Origin: Ianthella basta | Lineage: Eukaryota; Porifera; Demospongiae; Verongiida; Ianthellidae | Length of the DNA: 64,000 bases | NCBI GenBank assembly: GCA_964019415.1 | Contig: OZ025878.1 | Span: 806,001-870,000 of the forward strand | Reading direction: 5' to 3' | In this document: positions 1-11,589 of the stretch, piece after piece | Position numbering within the stretch: position 1 is the first letter of the stretch | Layout of the letters: every line of letters starts with the position of its first letter | Notes under the pieces: model-generated | Seen by the model: the letters and a program-made list of their open reading frames with translations, nothing else | Databases searched by the model: none | Told to the model about the DNA's origin: nothing | Made by a program: the position numbers and the translations under genes

Positions 1-2110
1 GTCACCCAAACATTCCCTTTCAGATCAAACACAACACCCGGCAACAAACCACCAAGCACTCCTTTCCCAATGGACCCCACCAATGCACCTGCTTTGGTGA
101 AAAGATGAACACACTTGTTCCCCTCGTCTGTCACAGCTACGAGACCATCGCTGTTCACAGCTACCGCTCCATACCTACCACCACCTGGTCTGTGGATGTA
201 GCTCTTCTGACACAATCCAAGTGTTCTCCAGTCCCTGAGTGTGTACTTCACCTGCATGCATAAGAGGATGCATGGTATTAGGGCCAGGGATGAAATCTAC
301 ACGTATACACTCAACACACTGGATGATAAACACTTCATGCCACAGAAACACACTAGCTTGCAGGGGAGGTAACATGCAATGTAGAGTGAGGTTATGAAAA
401 GAGCATGCACACAAGATACTGCACACAAGATACTGCATGGATGTATGCATGTATAGAATGAATCACATTGCGCCCTATCCGCATGCACATGGACTGCCCA
501 ATATAAATGTATCCCATTTCCTATCCCATAATTATATATGACGCAGATGACGTGCAGAGACTGTCATCATATGATGATCATCATACAGTGCATATATGGC
601 ATTTAACGGAATATAGAAACCTCAAGCAAAATTTGAATGAAATTAAGTTCATGCAGGCCAGCTGTAAAGGAACTTCAGGCATAGTTGCGTCTCCACAGAT
701 GAACTCTGGATAAACATCTCCAGATTGAACTCTCCATGCACAGCTAAAGCCAATACCTGACCATTGTGATATGCAACAGCAAACATTGCTACAGGGGCTA
801 TGGCAGGACTTACAGCTATAGCCTTTATTCACACTATAGTGACAAATAACATATGAATAACACTGAACTGAAAACGTGACATGACTCACCTCTGGTGACA
901 TCACAGTTGGCAGATGACTTAAAAGCTGGATCTCAGCTTGCAGTGCTCGAATCATTGTTTCTTTATCCCAAAGAATTGCGTCCTTCTGTCTGCATTCTTC
1001 TTCTTTCGCAGCCAATTGTTGCAGGAATTCACCGGTTCTATCAGTCTGATTTCTTAGCTGCAGATTCTCAGTTTGCAGAGTTCTGATAACCTCCTCCTTC
1101 TCCTGAATCAACTCATCCTTTCTTCTAATCACTTCATCCCTCTGTCTGCATTCTTCTTCCTTGGGAGGCAGCTGCTGACAAATTTGCTCAATAGGAGTGG
1201 TAACATGGCTGCCTGTTGGGAGGGATGACTCGATATGCCTCAGTTCTTGTACCAGTACTGCACCGGAGGGACGCTTGTCTGGTCGGTTCTCCAGACACTG
1301 GCAGACAGTGGGTAGAAACAGCTGCTTCTCTTGTGCAGTGAACAATTCAGTGCAATGCTCACGACGCTGGAGCTCACTCAGTGCGACTAGTTGATCTCCA
1401 TCATACTTTGTGGGAGAACCAGGGTTGGGCCACTCGTGGGTGAGAGTGAAGAGGATGATGGCACCGAAGGAGAACACATCAAGCTTCTCATTGTATCGAG
1501 GAGGATCATGGAGAGCCTCAGGAGCCATGAATGCCAATGTGCCCTTTATGGACGACTTGCGACTGAGGACGGATGGGTTGACGGCTCGACTCATGCCAAA
1601 ATCGCTCACCTTGGTCACGAAAGAGACCTCGTTCAACAACACGTTGTTTGGACTCAAGTCGTGATGGACGAGAGGCGGGTTCTGGCTGTGGAGATAGGCG
1701 AGCGCTTGGGTCACCTGACGGAGGACGAACGCTTTGAGGTTGAGGGGGAACTCCTCCTTGCTGTGATTCTCCAAGTACTTCCGAAGACTGGTGTCCATCC
1801 CTTCCATGACCAGAACTGGTAAGCGAGAACTGCGCTCAAAGTGCACTCCAAGGAACTGGACAACTCCTGGATGACGCAGCTTCGACCACGTTAGGCATTC
1901 CGCCTCGAAGTTGTCAATCAGTTTGTCCACTCCTCCGGGCGACTCGTCTTCCAGCAGGGTCTCATGAAGACGCTTGGCAGCGCACACAGTCCCGTTCCAT
2001 TCCACGGCGTACACCTTAGCATCCGCTCCTTTGCCCAGTTTGGTGTCGGTAAACGTCACGTTTGAGAGAAGCAAGCTCCCAATTGAAGAGGGCCGCGTAC
2101 TGTCCGCCAT
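1..2110 (-). CDS. Gene A: TKL-like kinase / coiled coil / NHL protein (3' end outside window)
   Basis: Two exons are visible: 2110-890 (407 codons) and 251-1, continuing past the window edge. The donor at 889/888 (GAG|GTGAGT) and the acceptor ending at 252 (GCAG) join in phase 0. The ATG at 2110 matches paralogs E, F and J. Seen in the protein: glycine loop LGKGADAKV (residues 25-33), beta3 Lys46 in CAAKR, likely alphaC Glu71, catalytic loop HHDLSPNNVLL (149-159) with His for the usual Arg, DFG at 170-172 and an APE motif. The kinase ends near residue 300, followed by a Glu/Lys-rich coiled coil, then the start of an NHL propeller. The kinase should transfer phosphate to Ser/Thr or Tyr; family resemblance is to TKL kinases. 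No signal peptide or membrane segment is seen, so it is probably cytoplasmic. The reading frame is open throughout what is visible. Confidence 0.82.
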
Positions 2111-2125
2111 TGAAGGGAACCGTGA

Positions 2126-2133
2126 TCACGTGA
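2126..2133. promoter_or_regulatory. E-box palindrome TCACGTGA upstream of gene A
   Basis: TCACGTGA lies 16 bases upstream of the gene A start codon, within a longer GTGATCACGTGAT run. The same block sits at nearly the same distance in paralogs E, F and J. CACGTG is the core site for bHLH-zip factors of the MITF/TFE/USF type (established knowledge); use here is inferred. Confidence 0.4.
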
Positions 2134-2390
2134 TACCCATGTGCTATGGTGCGTACACCAACAGCCCCAAGCATATATAGCCCCGAGTGTTAGCTACAGC
2201 AGTAGGAAGCCTTTGGTCAATCGCTGACTCTCCAGAAGGGCGAATCTCACGAACATGCACGCAAGGCTGCACACTAATAGGATATCTCCAGTGTCACACA
2301 TATAGCCAAATGCATCTAGCTAGCTAGCTACCTATGGATGTGGAGTGAAGAAACTTGTATGAGTTTCAATTTGCATCCGCACAACGACAT

Positions 2391-2511
2391 GCAGCTAGCT
2401 AGCTAGTCTATCGAGCTAGACCTCTTTCGAGTTTTTGCATAACCAGAAGTAATGGGCAGGGAAAGGCAAAAGCTAAAGGTCTAGCTCGATAGACTACTAG
2501 CTAGCTAGCTG
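2391..2511. repeat. Short inverted-repeat (MITE-like) element, copy 1
   Basis: Arms at about 2391-2425 and 2475-2511 are near-perfect inverted repeats (CTAGTCTATCGAGCTAGACC and its complement) around a loop of about 50 bases. The arms are rich in GCTAGCTAGC. A second copy at 18594-18709 came with the segmental duplication. Length and structure suit a small non-autonomous hairpin element; no coding capacity. Confidence 0.55.
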
Positions 2512-3002
2512 TACTTCTGTTCGATGCATCCTAAAACAGCTTCAAATTGTTTTAATGTCCAGTGAGTTCTGTACATGACTCATGTCTAATTGAGTATTGT
2601 ATTCCATGCAGTCATCAGACCAACATCCATTACATGTTCACAACATTAACAGTTGCCATATATATATCAATCATCAATGCAAAGACAATGCATGCATGTA
2701 CAAGTTCAAAACAAATTATCATGTGTCCAATTAATGAACAGCTAATTACTTAAAGTAGAACATTCACAGCTAGCTATATGTAACTAGTGATATTCACCAG
2801 GAGCACAAAATGAGTAAACAAGGAGGGGGTGGGAGTGGGAAGTACCCATGGAAAAATTGCATTCTGGGTGTTTTCCCACGGTCATGCATGATGTTATTAT
2901 TTTTAGAGCAAATTGTACAATGCTTGGATTCAGCAAATCATCTTCTACCATGAAGTTGTTTGCTCAATCGTTGTATTTCTGATGAAAATTGTTGTCACAG
3001 CT
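2512..3002. other. Intergenic spacer between genes A and B, no gene seen
   Basis: AT-rich DNA nearly identical to 18710-19195 in the second duplication unit. It contains a G-rich stretch near 2820-2840. No supported coding region or RNA gene. It ends where copy 1 carries the large insertion at about 3003. Confidence 0.5.
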
Positions 3003-3199
3003 GCTGACCAGCTGTAACTTGCGCTGGTGGTCTTTTTCTTCAGCCATTGAGCGCATTTACTTTCTGGCACATGTGGTGGTGCGAATGGTGCTGGTGCCAC
3101 TGTAACTTGCACTGGTGGTCTTTTTCTATGACCAACTAGCGCAGATACTCTACTGACACATGTGGTGGTGGCTACTGTAACTTGCACTGGTGGTGCTAA

Positions 3200-3235
3200 T
3201 ATAATATAATATAATATAATATAATATAATATAAT
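3200..3235. repeat. (ATAAT)n microsatellite
   Basis: Pentanucleotide tandem repeat, about seven units, at the junction between minisatellite units and the unique part of the insert. Confidence 0.85.
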
Positions 3236-3499
3236 TCCCGGGGGGTTAGGCACCCCTCATGAACATGTGATAGGTGTGCCTTTGAAGTATGGGAGATTTT
3301 AACACTTTTAAATGAGGCAGAATTTTTAATTAGGTCTTCGTTCTTCTACAAGCAGCCCGCAAAATTCTAATATAAATGTTCATAGCATAACACTTAATGT
3401 ATGGTGCATTTATATTGATGCATAGTGGTATCTTGTATATGAATGCAACTGGGCTCGTTGAGACGTGAAACTTGGTGGACACATGCAAGTGGTCCACCT

Positions 3500-3800
3500 T
3501 CCTATGTTATTAGCGGGATTTCTTAATTAGTCTCAAAATGGCCGACATATGTGAGGTGTATGATGTATTCAACCAGCCCGGCCCGCTCAGTCATGACACT
3601 TGGTGGACCTAGCCAGATAATCCAACTGTTCATGTCGTTAGCAGGATTTCTTAATTTGTTGCAAAATGGCCGAGGAAAATGAGGTTCATTGCATATCTTA
3701 CTGACCCAGCCCTGCTAGGTCATGATACTAAGTGGATGAAGTTAGATGACCAATTTCCTCATGTCATTAGCAGGATTGCTTAATTAGTCACAAAATGGAG
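3500..3800. repeat. Three tandem copies of a repeat of about 127 bp
   Basis: The block TTAGCRGGATTKCTTAATT followed by CAAAATGG occurs at about 3510, 3638 and 3767, and the intervening text (GTCATGAYACTWRGTGGA and similar) also aligns. The units are clearly diverged. No coding signal. Confidence 0.65.
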
Positions 3801-4199
3801 GCTATGTTTTGAACAATCACATTTTGACACCAATTTGTAGGCATTTGCCGCTATGCTGGAGCAGAGCAGCACCAGCATGTACACTTGCTCACAACTATCC
3901 AGCCATAATATCCAGCTACTACACCACCACATAGATAAATACAACCGCCATCACCACCACCACAGTGGAAGTTGCAATGAGCACACCAGTATAATATTAT
4001 GCGCTAGAGCTGCAAGGAAACAGACCACCACATCAGGCGCTGCTACCACATACTACTACCACCACCACCACACAGTGCAAGTTACAATATTACGGCCACC
4101 ACATGCATTCCTAGATGAAAATGACCACCACCACCACCACCACCACATGGTGCCATTACAATGCATGCATTCAGTATATCCGCCATTGCTCTAGAAAAA

Positions 4200-4937
4200 A
4201 CACCACCACCACCACCACACAGTGCAAGTTACAATATCGCAGCCACCACCACCTGTGCCAGTAGAGTATCTGTGCTAGTTGGTCATAGAAAAAGACCACC
4301 ACCAGTGCAAGTTACAGTAGCCACCACCACATGTGTCAGTAGAGTATCTGCGCTAGCTGGTCATGGAAAAAGACCACCAGTGCAAGTTACAGTGGCACCA
4401 GCACCATTCGCACCACCACATGTGCCAGAAAGTATATGCGCTCAATGGCTGAAGAAAAAGACCACCAGCGCAAGTTACAGCCGGTCAGAACCTGCACCGC
4501 CGCCATTGGAGTGCACGCTGCAGCAAGCAAATGTAACTTGCCTAAGGGCATGCCATTGAATTTCTTCCCATGCACCCCAATTCAATGGCATGCCCTTAAG
4601 CAAGCTTACATTTGCTTGCTGCAGCGTGCACTCCAATGGCGGCGGTGCAGGTTCTGACCGGCTGTAACTTGCGCTGGTGGTCTTTTTCTTCAGCCATTGA
4701 GCGCATATACTTTCTGGCACATGTGGTGGTGCGAATGGTGCTGGTGCCACTGTAACTTGCACTGGTGGTCTTTTTCCATGACCAGCTAGCGCAGATACTC
4801 TACTGACACATGTGGTGGTGGCTACTGTAACTTGCACTGGTGGTGGTCTTTTTCTATGACCAACTAGCACAGATACTCTACTGGCACAGGTGGTGGTGGC
4901 TGCGATATTGTAACTTGCACTGTGTGGTGGTGGTGGT

Positions 4938-4945
<8 letters not shown>
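4200..4945. repeat. Palindrome with arms of about 360 bp
   Basis: The left arm (about 4200-4567) runs as ACCACC units ending in a 160-base stretch with CTGCAGCAAGCAAATGTAAC. The right arm (about 4583-4945) is its reverse complement, separated by about 15 bases around ATGCACCCC. The arms differ by a few substitutions and indels, for example AAGTTACA against AAGCTTACA. A further partial copy in right-arm orientation lies at 3003-3200. Confidence 0.75.

Positions 4946-4972
<27 letters not shown>
4941..4972. repeat. (TA)n microsatellite
   Basis: Uninterrupted TA run at the right edge of the insertion. In the duplicate, the corresponding site is only a short CATATATATA run near 19400. Confidence 0.9.
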
Positions 4973-4974
<2 letters not shown>

Positions 4975-6007
4975 GCTGTTCTAAAAATAGTAATACCTTG
5001 GCCATAGTAAAATCCAATCATATGCATCGGCGCTTTTCGCTCCTACCTCCTTTCGCTATTCATTCATTATGTGCTCCTGTATTCACACAGTATAATATAC
5101 TAATGCAGTTGAAACTATAATCGGCAATAATGTGATTTGAACAAAAATTTCAAAAAACCTGTATACACAATTTATTCTTGTCAACTACATACACCAGTCC
5201 ACTGTCGTCAACATGGACTGCATAAGGTGCAGCTTGTGCAGCTACAGAAGAGACTTCGAATTCCTTGCCAAACTCACGAACCAGTTCACCTTCCAATGTG
5301 TACACCATTATAGTGTGGGAGGAGAGAGAAGTGATCAACAAATGGTTGTCACTAGTAGCAGCAATGGCAAGTGGTTTATACTTTGGCCTGAAGTCTCTCT
5401 CAAAACTGCCTTCTTTGGACCACACACATATTCTCTGTGAACTACCATGAGTAACATACACAAGGCCATCTGAGCCGAATGTTATGTCAAGAGGCCATTC
5501 ACAATTTCCCTGTGAGCCAAAAGCAAACAGAAACTTGCTGTCTTCATTGTGAACTGTGACACGGTGGTTGCCAGTGTCACATATGTAAGTCAGACCTTCT
5601 GGGCTAACAGACACACCATTGGGCTTCCAAAGACAATCACTTTTGCTACCTGCATAGTGTATGGTCTAAAGGAGTCGGCCATCTTGGGACAGCTTGACTA
5701 CTTTATTGTTGTCCCACTCTGTCACCCAAATATTCCCTTTCAGATCAAACACAACACCCGGCAACAAACCACCAAGCATTCCTTTCCCAATGGACCTCAC
5801 CAACACACCCTCTTTGGTGAGAAGATGAATACACTTGTTCACTTCGTCTGTCACAGCTAGAAGACCATCACTGTTCACAGCCACTGCAATATACTTACTA
5901 CCTTCTGGGCTGTGTTTAATAACCTTCTGACACCCTCCTAGCTTCCTCCAGTCCCTGAGAGGGTGCTTCACCTGCAGGTAATACAACAGAAATGTATAAA
6001 CAACAGC

Positions 6008-6008
<1 letters not shown>

Positions 6009-6078
<70 letters not shown>

Positions 6079-6116
6079 TGCACGCACATGCGCACACACA
6101 CACACACGTGCGCATG

Positions 6117-6190
<74 letters not shown>
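6009..6190. repeat. (CA)n microsatellite in the gene B intron
   Basis: About 180 bases of CA repeat, interrupted in the middle by a GTGCGCATGTGCGCGC-like palindromic stretch. Long apparent frames across it (poly TH or VC) are artefacts. The duplicate at 20447-20563 is shorter. Confidence 0.95.
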
Positions 6191-6192
<2 letters not shown>

Positions 6193-6998
6193 GTCATACA
6201 GTAACATATCCACACACAGTGAGTGTACATGCAGTGAATACAATACAAAGTGAACATTCTGGTCTGGTCTGTACATATGTATAAGTGTAATAATAAAATT
6301 CCTAGGCCTGTCTCTTCTACTATACAGAATGTGCTATATAGGAATGGGGGAAGTCTTGAGCAGACGTGTAGCATAGACATGCATACAGCTGTCAGCCTAT
6401 ATAACAGCTAAAGAAGGCCTCGATCCTGCATAGGCTGAAACTTTCTGTTTTAATTGACTGCATGTATGTAGCTATGCCATATATGTGTCTGCTCAAGATT
6501 CCCCCATTTTCACTTTCTCAACATAACAATAAACCTCTACAACATTACTATGTCGTGGCTGCAGCCTGTGTGGACATAACAGTGACACAAAGGATAAGGC
6601 AAGATAGTCAGTTTTCAAATTAAGTCTTTTCCCCAATATAATTATAATAAAATTAATGTAGACATCATTATAATTCCCTGCATGTGATGCTAGCCATCAC
6701 TGCATACAGGCTTATGCCCACTCAGCTGCTGTTGCCAACTCAGGTTGCATGCAGAGTCTAGATATATCCATACTGATGTGGTAACATCAAACACAACACT
6801 TTTCTGCACTGCCACTGTGAATCATCGAAGAAGCCATGGATTTCACTAAGCAACACCCTTAATGACTGATGTAATGTTTGACCATGCAAGATCTGTTATT
6901 CCTTCAGCTGTTTTCTCTACTCCAGCTCAAGCGCATTCAAAAACACAAACGTTAATTTGCTCCACAATGGGTGTCCCAATGGAGGTGTGTCAGCTCAC
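6191..6998. other. Remainder of gene B intron
   Basis: Non-coding, nearly identical to 20564-21391 apart from an extra TTGACGTTGCCACTAGG-like segment near 20694 in the second copy. No independent gene recognised. Confidence 0.5.
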
Positions 6999-8288
6999 CT
7001 TTGGAGTCACTGCCAGCTGATCTCTCAACTGCCGGATATTGGTTTGTTGCACTTGGATATCAGCTAGTAGCGCTCCAATGCATATGGTTGTATCCTTCTC
7101 CCTCACTGCCACATCCATCACCCTCAATGCCTTATTTTTCTCCCTCAATGCCGTAGATGCTTCCCTCAATGCCTCATATTTCTTAATCAATGCAGCAGAT
7201 GTTTCTCTTAGTGCCCGTCCCTCACACTCAATGCATCGGATGATTCCCTCAATGCCTTATCCTTCACTCTTATTACCACCTCCTTCACCCTAATCACTTC
7301 ATCCTTCTGTCTGCATTCTTCCTCTTTAGCTAACAACTGCTGGTGAAGTTGCTCAGCAAGAGTAGCGACATGGCTGCCTGTTGGGAGGGATGACTCAATA
7401 CGTCTCAGCTCTCTCACTAAAATCACACTGGAAGGACGCTTGTCTGGTCGGTTCTCCAGACACTGGTTGGCAGTGGGTAGAAACAGCTGCTTCTCCTGTA
7501 CTGTGAACATGGCAATGTAATGATCACGACGCTGGAGCTCATTTGAAGCAACAAGCTGATCTCCTTGGAAGTGATTGGGGGGACCAGAGTTGGGCCACTC
7601 GTGGGTCAGAGTGGACAGGATGATGTTGCCAAAGGAGAAGACATCCAACTTCTCATTATATTGAGGAGGTTCATGGAGAGCTTCAGGGGCCATGAATGCC
7701 AGCGTGCCCTTTACGGACGACTTGCGACTGAGGGCGGATGGGTTGATGGCTCGACTCATGCCAAAATCGCTCACCTTGGTCACGAAAGAGACCACGTTCA
7801 ACAATACGTTGTTCGGACTCAAGTCGTGATGGACGAGAGGCGGGTTCTGGCTGTGGAGATAGGCTAGCGCTTGGGTCACTTGACGGAGGACGAAGGCTTT
7901 GAGGTTGAGGGGGAACTCCTCCTTGCTGTGATCCTCCAAGTACGTGCGAAGGCTGGTGTCCATTTTCTCCATGATGAGAACTGGCAAGCGAGAGCTGCGC
8001 TCAAAGTACACTCCAAGGAACTGGACAACTCCTGGATGACGCAGCTTCGCCCACGTTAGGCATTCCGCCTCGAAGTTGCTGATCAGTTTCGCTACTCCTC
8101 CGGGTGACTGGTCTTCGAGCATGCAGGATTTAATGGAGACGCTTCGCTGCGCACACAGTTCCATTCCATTCTACTTCGTACACCGTGGCGTCCGCCCCTC
8201 TGCCAAGTTTGGTGTCTGTAAACGTCACATTCTCAATGAATAGGTCGGGGAACCTGGAGCTCAAAGACGGACGCACCCTTTCCGACAT

Positions 8289-8714
8289 CTTTCAGGCGCG
8301 TTTACACTGGGGCAAACTGGTGTAACAGGATATCAGTTCCCAGGAACTGGAATTTTATCATGCGATTTAAATAGATTTTCTAATGTCCAGTGAAATCTGC
8401 ATTTTATACCAACTTGAAGTAATGCATATAATTATGCCATGAAGTCATCAAACCCATTATCCACCACCAATGTTGGGACGTTCACCGCATACAATTTGCA
8501 TTTATCAGTTAAACATCATTGCAATTTATACTCACGGGTACAAGAACTGGATATGTCACACATCAATCAATGAATATAAAAATTGAAGCTGCTCTCAAAA
8601 CATGAATAGCTACTACAACTTCAACTCGCTCATTAGTAATATACCATAATACTAATTTCAGTTTCAATTAGTCACAATGTAACAGTTATGAAAATTGAAT
8701 GATATAATAACCAA
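8289..8714. other. Spacer between genes B and C
   Basis: Intergenic DNA. The first 50 bases (AGGCGCGTTTACACTGG and the following) are shared with the regions upstream of C and B', so they are probably the promoter block of this subfamily. The stretch 8380-8545 recurs at 11222-11381. Confidence 0.45.
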
Positions 8715-11123
8715 TCAGAATACCTCCACACACTTGTTCTCAACTACAGCATACACCAGACCACTGCTATCAACGCATATCCCCTCATGTCCAACAATTT
8801 TCCTTGATTGAGAACCTGCCAATCTAGAACTAGTACTGATATCAACATATAGAGTCTCATGAGCAGATTCCTTCCTCATGCTCCCTGGATGAGAACCACC
8901 CCCGGCTACAAATTCATGAACCAGTTCGCCTTCCAATGTGTACACCATAATAGCGCAGGATGCGAAGGATTTGATCAACAAATGGCCGTCACTAGTAGCA
9001 GCAATGTAGGTTGGTTCATGTTTAGTCTTGAACTCTCTTATAAAAGTGCCTCCTTTAGTCCAGACAGAAACTCTCTTACTCTTTCCATCAGTAACGTATG
9101 CAAAACCACCTGAATCAAATACTGTGTCATAGGGTCCTTCAAAACACCCTGGGCCACTTCCTTTTGAGCCAAAGGCAAACAGAAACTTGCCTTCTTCGCT
9201 GTGAACTGTGACACGGTAGTTGTCATAGTCACAGATGTAAATCAGACCCTCTAGGCTAGCAGACACACCGAATGGATGCCTGAAACCATCTTTTTTACTA
9301 CGTGCATGGCGAACAGTCTGAAGGAGTCGGCCATCTTGGGACAGCTTGAATACTTTATTGTTGTAACAGTCTGTCACCCATACATTCCCCTTTGGATCAA
9401 AAGCAACGCCAAACAAGCCACTACCACCGAACACTCTACCGCCAATAGACATCAGGAAAATACCACTACGGGTGATTAGATGAACACTCTTGCTCGCCCC
9501 ATCTGTCACAGCTAGGAGGCCGTCATTGTACATTGCAACTCCTGTGTACCTGACTGCCTTTGGACTGGGTCGAATGACCTTCTGACATTCTCCAAGCTTC
9601 CTCCAGTCCCGAAGATGGTGCTTTGCCTGCAGGTGGAAATGCAGCAGAATAACATATTTATTACTGTGGTTCACACACACACTACACACCACCCACTCCA
9701 TCTCACACAACTCCATCGGGCATAACACATTTCTACACTTGATATAATTACATAAAATTAATATAATAGTATCATATAATATGATGCTGCGGGTAAAAAT
9801 GCTGTAAATGGTATACTAAAAGTCTTGGTAAGACACTTTGGAATGCATCTGTATAAATCTATAGTAGTCATACATTTTACCATAATAATTATAATACAGG
9901 CTGTAATCAAAATGCATGGTTACTGACACTGTACAGTTTTATATATCATTTCTATGGAAATGGGAAATTAAAATGAGGTAACGGAAGTCCAAACTAACCT
10001 TTCGTGCCACTGCCAGCTCATCTCTCAACTCCCGGATCACAACTTGCTTTGCTTCAATAATAACATTCTTTTCTGTGATTATGGCATTCTTCTCTTGCAA
10101 AGCATCATCCTTCTCCTTTAAGGCCTCTTTCAATGTATCATCCTTCTGTCTGCATTCTTCCTCCTTGGCTGACAACTGCTGGCGAAGGTGCTCAATAGGA
10201 GCAGCAACATGGCTGCCTGTTGGAAGGGATGATTCAATACATCTCATCTCTCTCACCAACATCACACTGGAGGGACGTTTGTCTGGTCGGTTCTCCAGAC
10301 ACTGTGTGACAGTGGGTAGAAACAGCTGCTTCTCTTGTGCAGTGAACATTGCAACATAACGATCACGACGCTGGAGCTCATTTGAAGCAACAAGCTGATC
10401 TCCTTGGAATTGATTGGGTGGACCAGGATTGGGCCACTCGTGGGTCAGAGTGGAGAGGATGATGTTACCGAAGGAGAAGACATCTAACTTCTCATTGTAC
10501 TGAGGAGGATCATGGAGAGCCTCAGGAGCCATGAATGCCAACGTGCCTTTAATTGACGACTTGCGACTGAGGGCGGATGGGTTGATGGCTCGACTCATGC
10601 CAAAATCGCTCACCTTGGTCACGAAAGAGACCACGTTCAACAACACGTTGTTCGGACTCAAGTCGTGATGGACGAGAGGCGGGTTCTGGCTGTGGAGATA
10701 GACTAGCGCTTGGGTCACTTGACGGAGGACGAAGGCTTTGAGGTTGAGGGGGAACTGCTCCTTGTTGTGATCCTCCAAGTACGTGCGAAGACTGGTATCC
10801 ATTTTCTCCATGACGAGAACTGGTAAGCGAGAGTTGCGCTCAAAGTACACTCCAAGGAACTGGACAACTCCTGGATGACGCAGCTTCGACCACGTTAGGC
10901 ACTCCGCCTCGAAGTTGCCGATCAGTTTCGCTACTCCTCCGGATGACTGGTCTTCGAGCAGTATTTCATGGAGACGCTTCGCTGCGCACACAGTTCCATT
11001 CCATTCTACTTCATACACCGTGGCGTCAGCCCCTCTTCCGAGTTTGGTGTCTGTAAACGTCACGTTCTCAATGAGTAGGCCGGGGAACCTAGAGCTCAAG
11101 AATGGGCTTTTCCTTTCCGACAT
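8715..11123 (-). CDS. Gene C: TKL-like kinase / coiled coil / NHL protein
   Basis: Exon 1 is 11123-9999 (375 codons, donor AAG|GTTAGT) and exon 2 is 9626-8715 (304 codons with stop, acceptor CTGCAG|GCAAAG), giving 678 residues with no interruptions. The kinase has LGRGADATV, CAAKRLHE, HHDLSPNNVLL, DFGMSR and FMAPEAL. The coiled coil is short (ALKEALKEKDDAL and similar). The NHL exon encodes blades with the usual pattern such as FGVSASLEGLIYICDYDNYR. Compared with A and E, the last blade has a longer loop (near 8800-8890, GGGSHPG to RKIVGHEG). Neighbour C' in the second unit matches closely in the 3' half. Probably an intracellular kinase with a propeller for partner or RNA binding (inference from NHL families). 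Confidence 0.85.
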
Positions 11124-11221
11124 CTTTCAGGCGCGTTTACACTGGGCAAAACGGTGTAACAGGATATCAGTTCCCCCGGAGCCGGAATCTTATCATGCGA
11201 TATAAATAGATGCATGTTCTA

Positions 11222-11381
11222 ATGTCCAGTGAAGTCTGTACTTCATACGAAATTGAAATAATGCATATAATTATACCATGAAGTCATCAAACCCATTATC
11301 CACCACCAATGTTGGGACGTTCACCGCATACAATTTGCTTTTATCAGTTAAACATCATTGCAATTTATACTCACGGGTATG
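11222..11381. repeat. Duplicated B-upstream spacer fused to kinase fragment D
   Basis: This 160-base block (from AATGTCCAGTGAAGTCTG to TATACTCACGGGTA) is a copy of 8380-8542. At about 11381 it passes abruptly into the middle of a kinase exon, which marks an illegitimate recombination breakpoint. Confidence 0.6.
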
Positions 11382-11589
11382 AAAATAGGCAAGCGCTTGG
11401 GCCACCTGACGGAGGACGAACGCTTTGAGGTTGAGGGGGAACTCCTCCTTGCTGTGATCCTCCAAGTACGTGCGTAGACTGGTGTCCATTTTCTCCATGA
11501 TGAGAACTGGTAAACGAGAGCTGCGCTCAAAGTACACTCCAAGGAACTGGACAACTCCTGGATGACGCAGCTTCGCCCACGTCAGGCAC

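Larger units (their letters stand above)
3003..4972. repeat. Large minisatellite / foldback insertion, absent from the paralogous spacer
   Basis: The flanks (…GTTGTCACAGCT and TATACGCTGTTCTAAAAATAG) are shared with the spacer at about 19200 and 19407, but between them unit 1 carries about 2 kb in place of about 200 bases. The insert has degenerate units of roughly 75-90 bases with the core ACCACCAGTGCAAGTTACA, an ATAAT run (about 3200-3235), a three-copy tandem repeat (3500-3800), a large palindrome (4200-4945) and a TA tract at its right end. The overlapping open frames on both strands are translations of the repeat and are not supported as genes. Confidence 0.6.
5150..8288 (-). pseudogene. 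Gene B: kinase / coiled coil / NHL paralog, disabled
   Basis: Exon 1 spans 8288-6999 and exon 2 spans 5971-5150, joined in phase 0 as in all family members. Lesions seen by comparison with copy B': near 8125, GAA of the LHEILLED motif is TAA and a 4-base ATGC insertion follows; near 7217 a one-base deletion shifts the coiled coil; near 5667 the NHL codon CAG (LLQTIHHAG in paralogs) is TAG. The net indel effect returns to frame, but the early stop removes the kinase domain. The rest of the kinase (HHDLSPNN, DFG, APE) and the NHL blades remain well conserved, so decay is recent. The 1027-base intron holds a long CA tract. Confidence 0.8.

Noticed and set aside
581..889. Kinase exon of A ending at the in-frame stop at 581
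   Set aside because: The GAG|GTGAGT donor and phase-0 acceptor in front of the NHL exon are conserved in all paralogs, so the spliced form is the main model. Retention is kept as a low-interest finding.
1391..1822. Plus-strand frames antisense to the kinase exons (repeated in every copy)
   Set aside because: Shadow frames of conserved minus-strand kinase coding sequence, with no independent motifs.
4161..5017. Two repetitive proteins on opposite strands (VQVTVATTTC-type)
   Set aside because: The frames are inverted copies of the same minisatellite in the two palindrome arms. No start context, splice sites or conserved domain.
5963..6380. Long poly-TH and poly-VC reading frames on both strands
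   Set aside because: They are translations of a CA microsatellite. The same happens at 20353-20705, 53219-53807 and 58381-59077.
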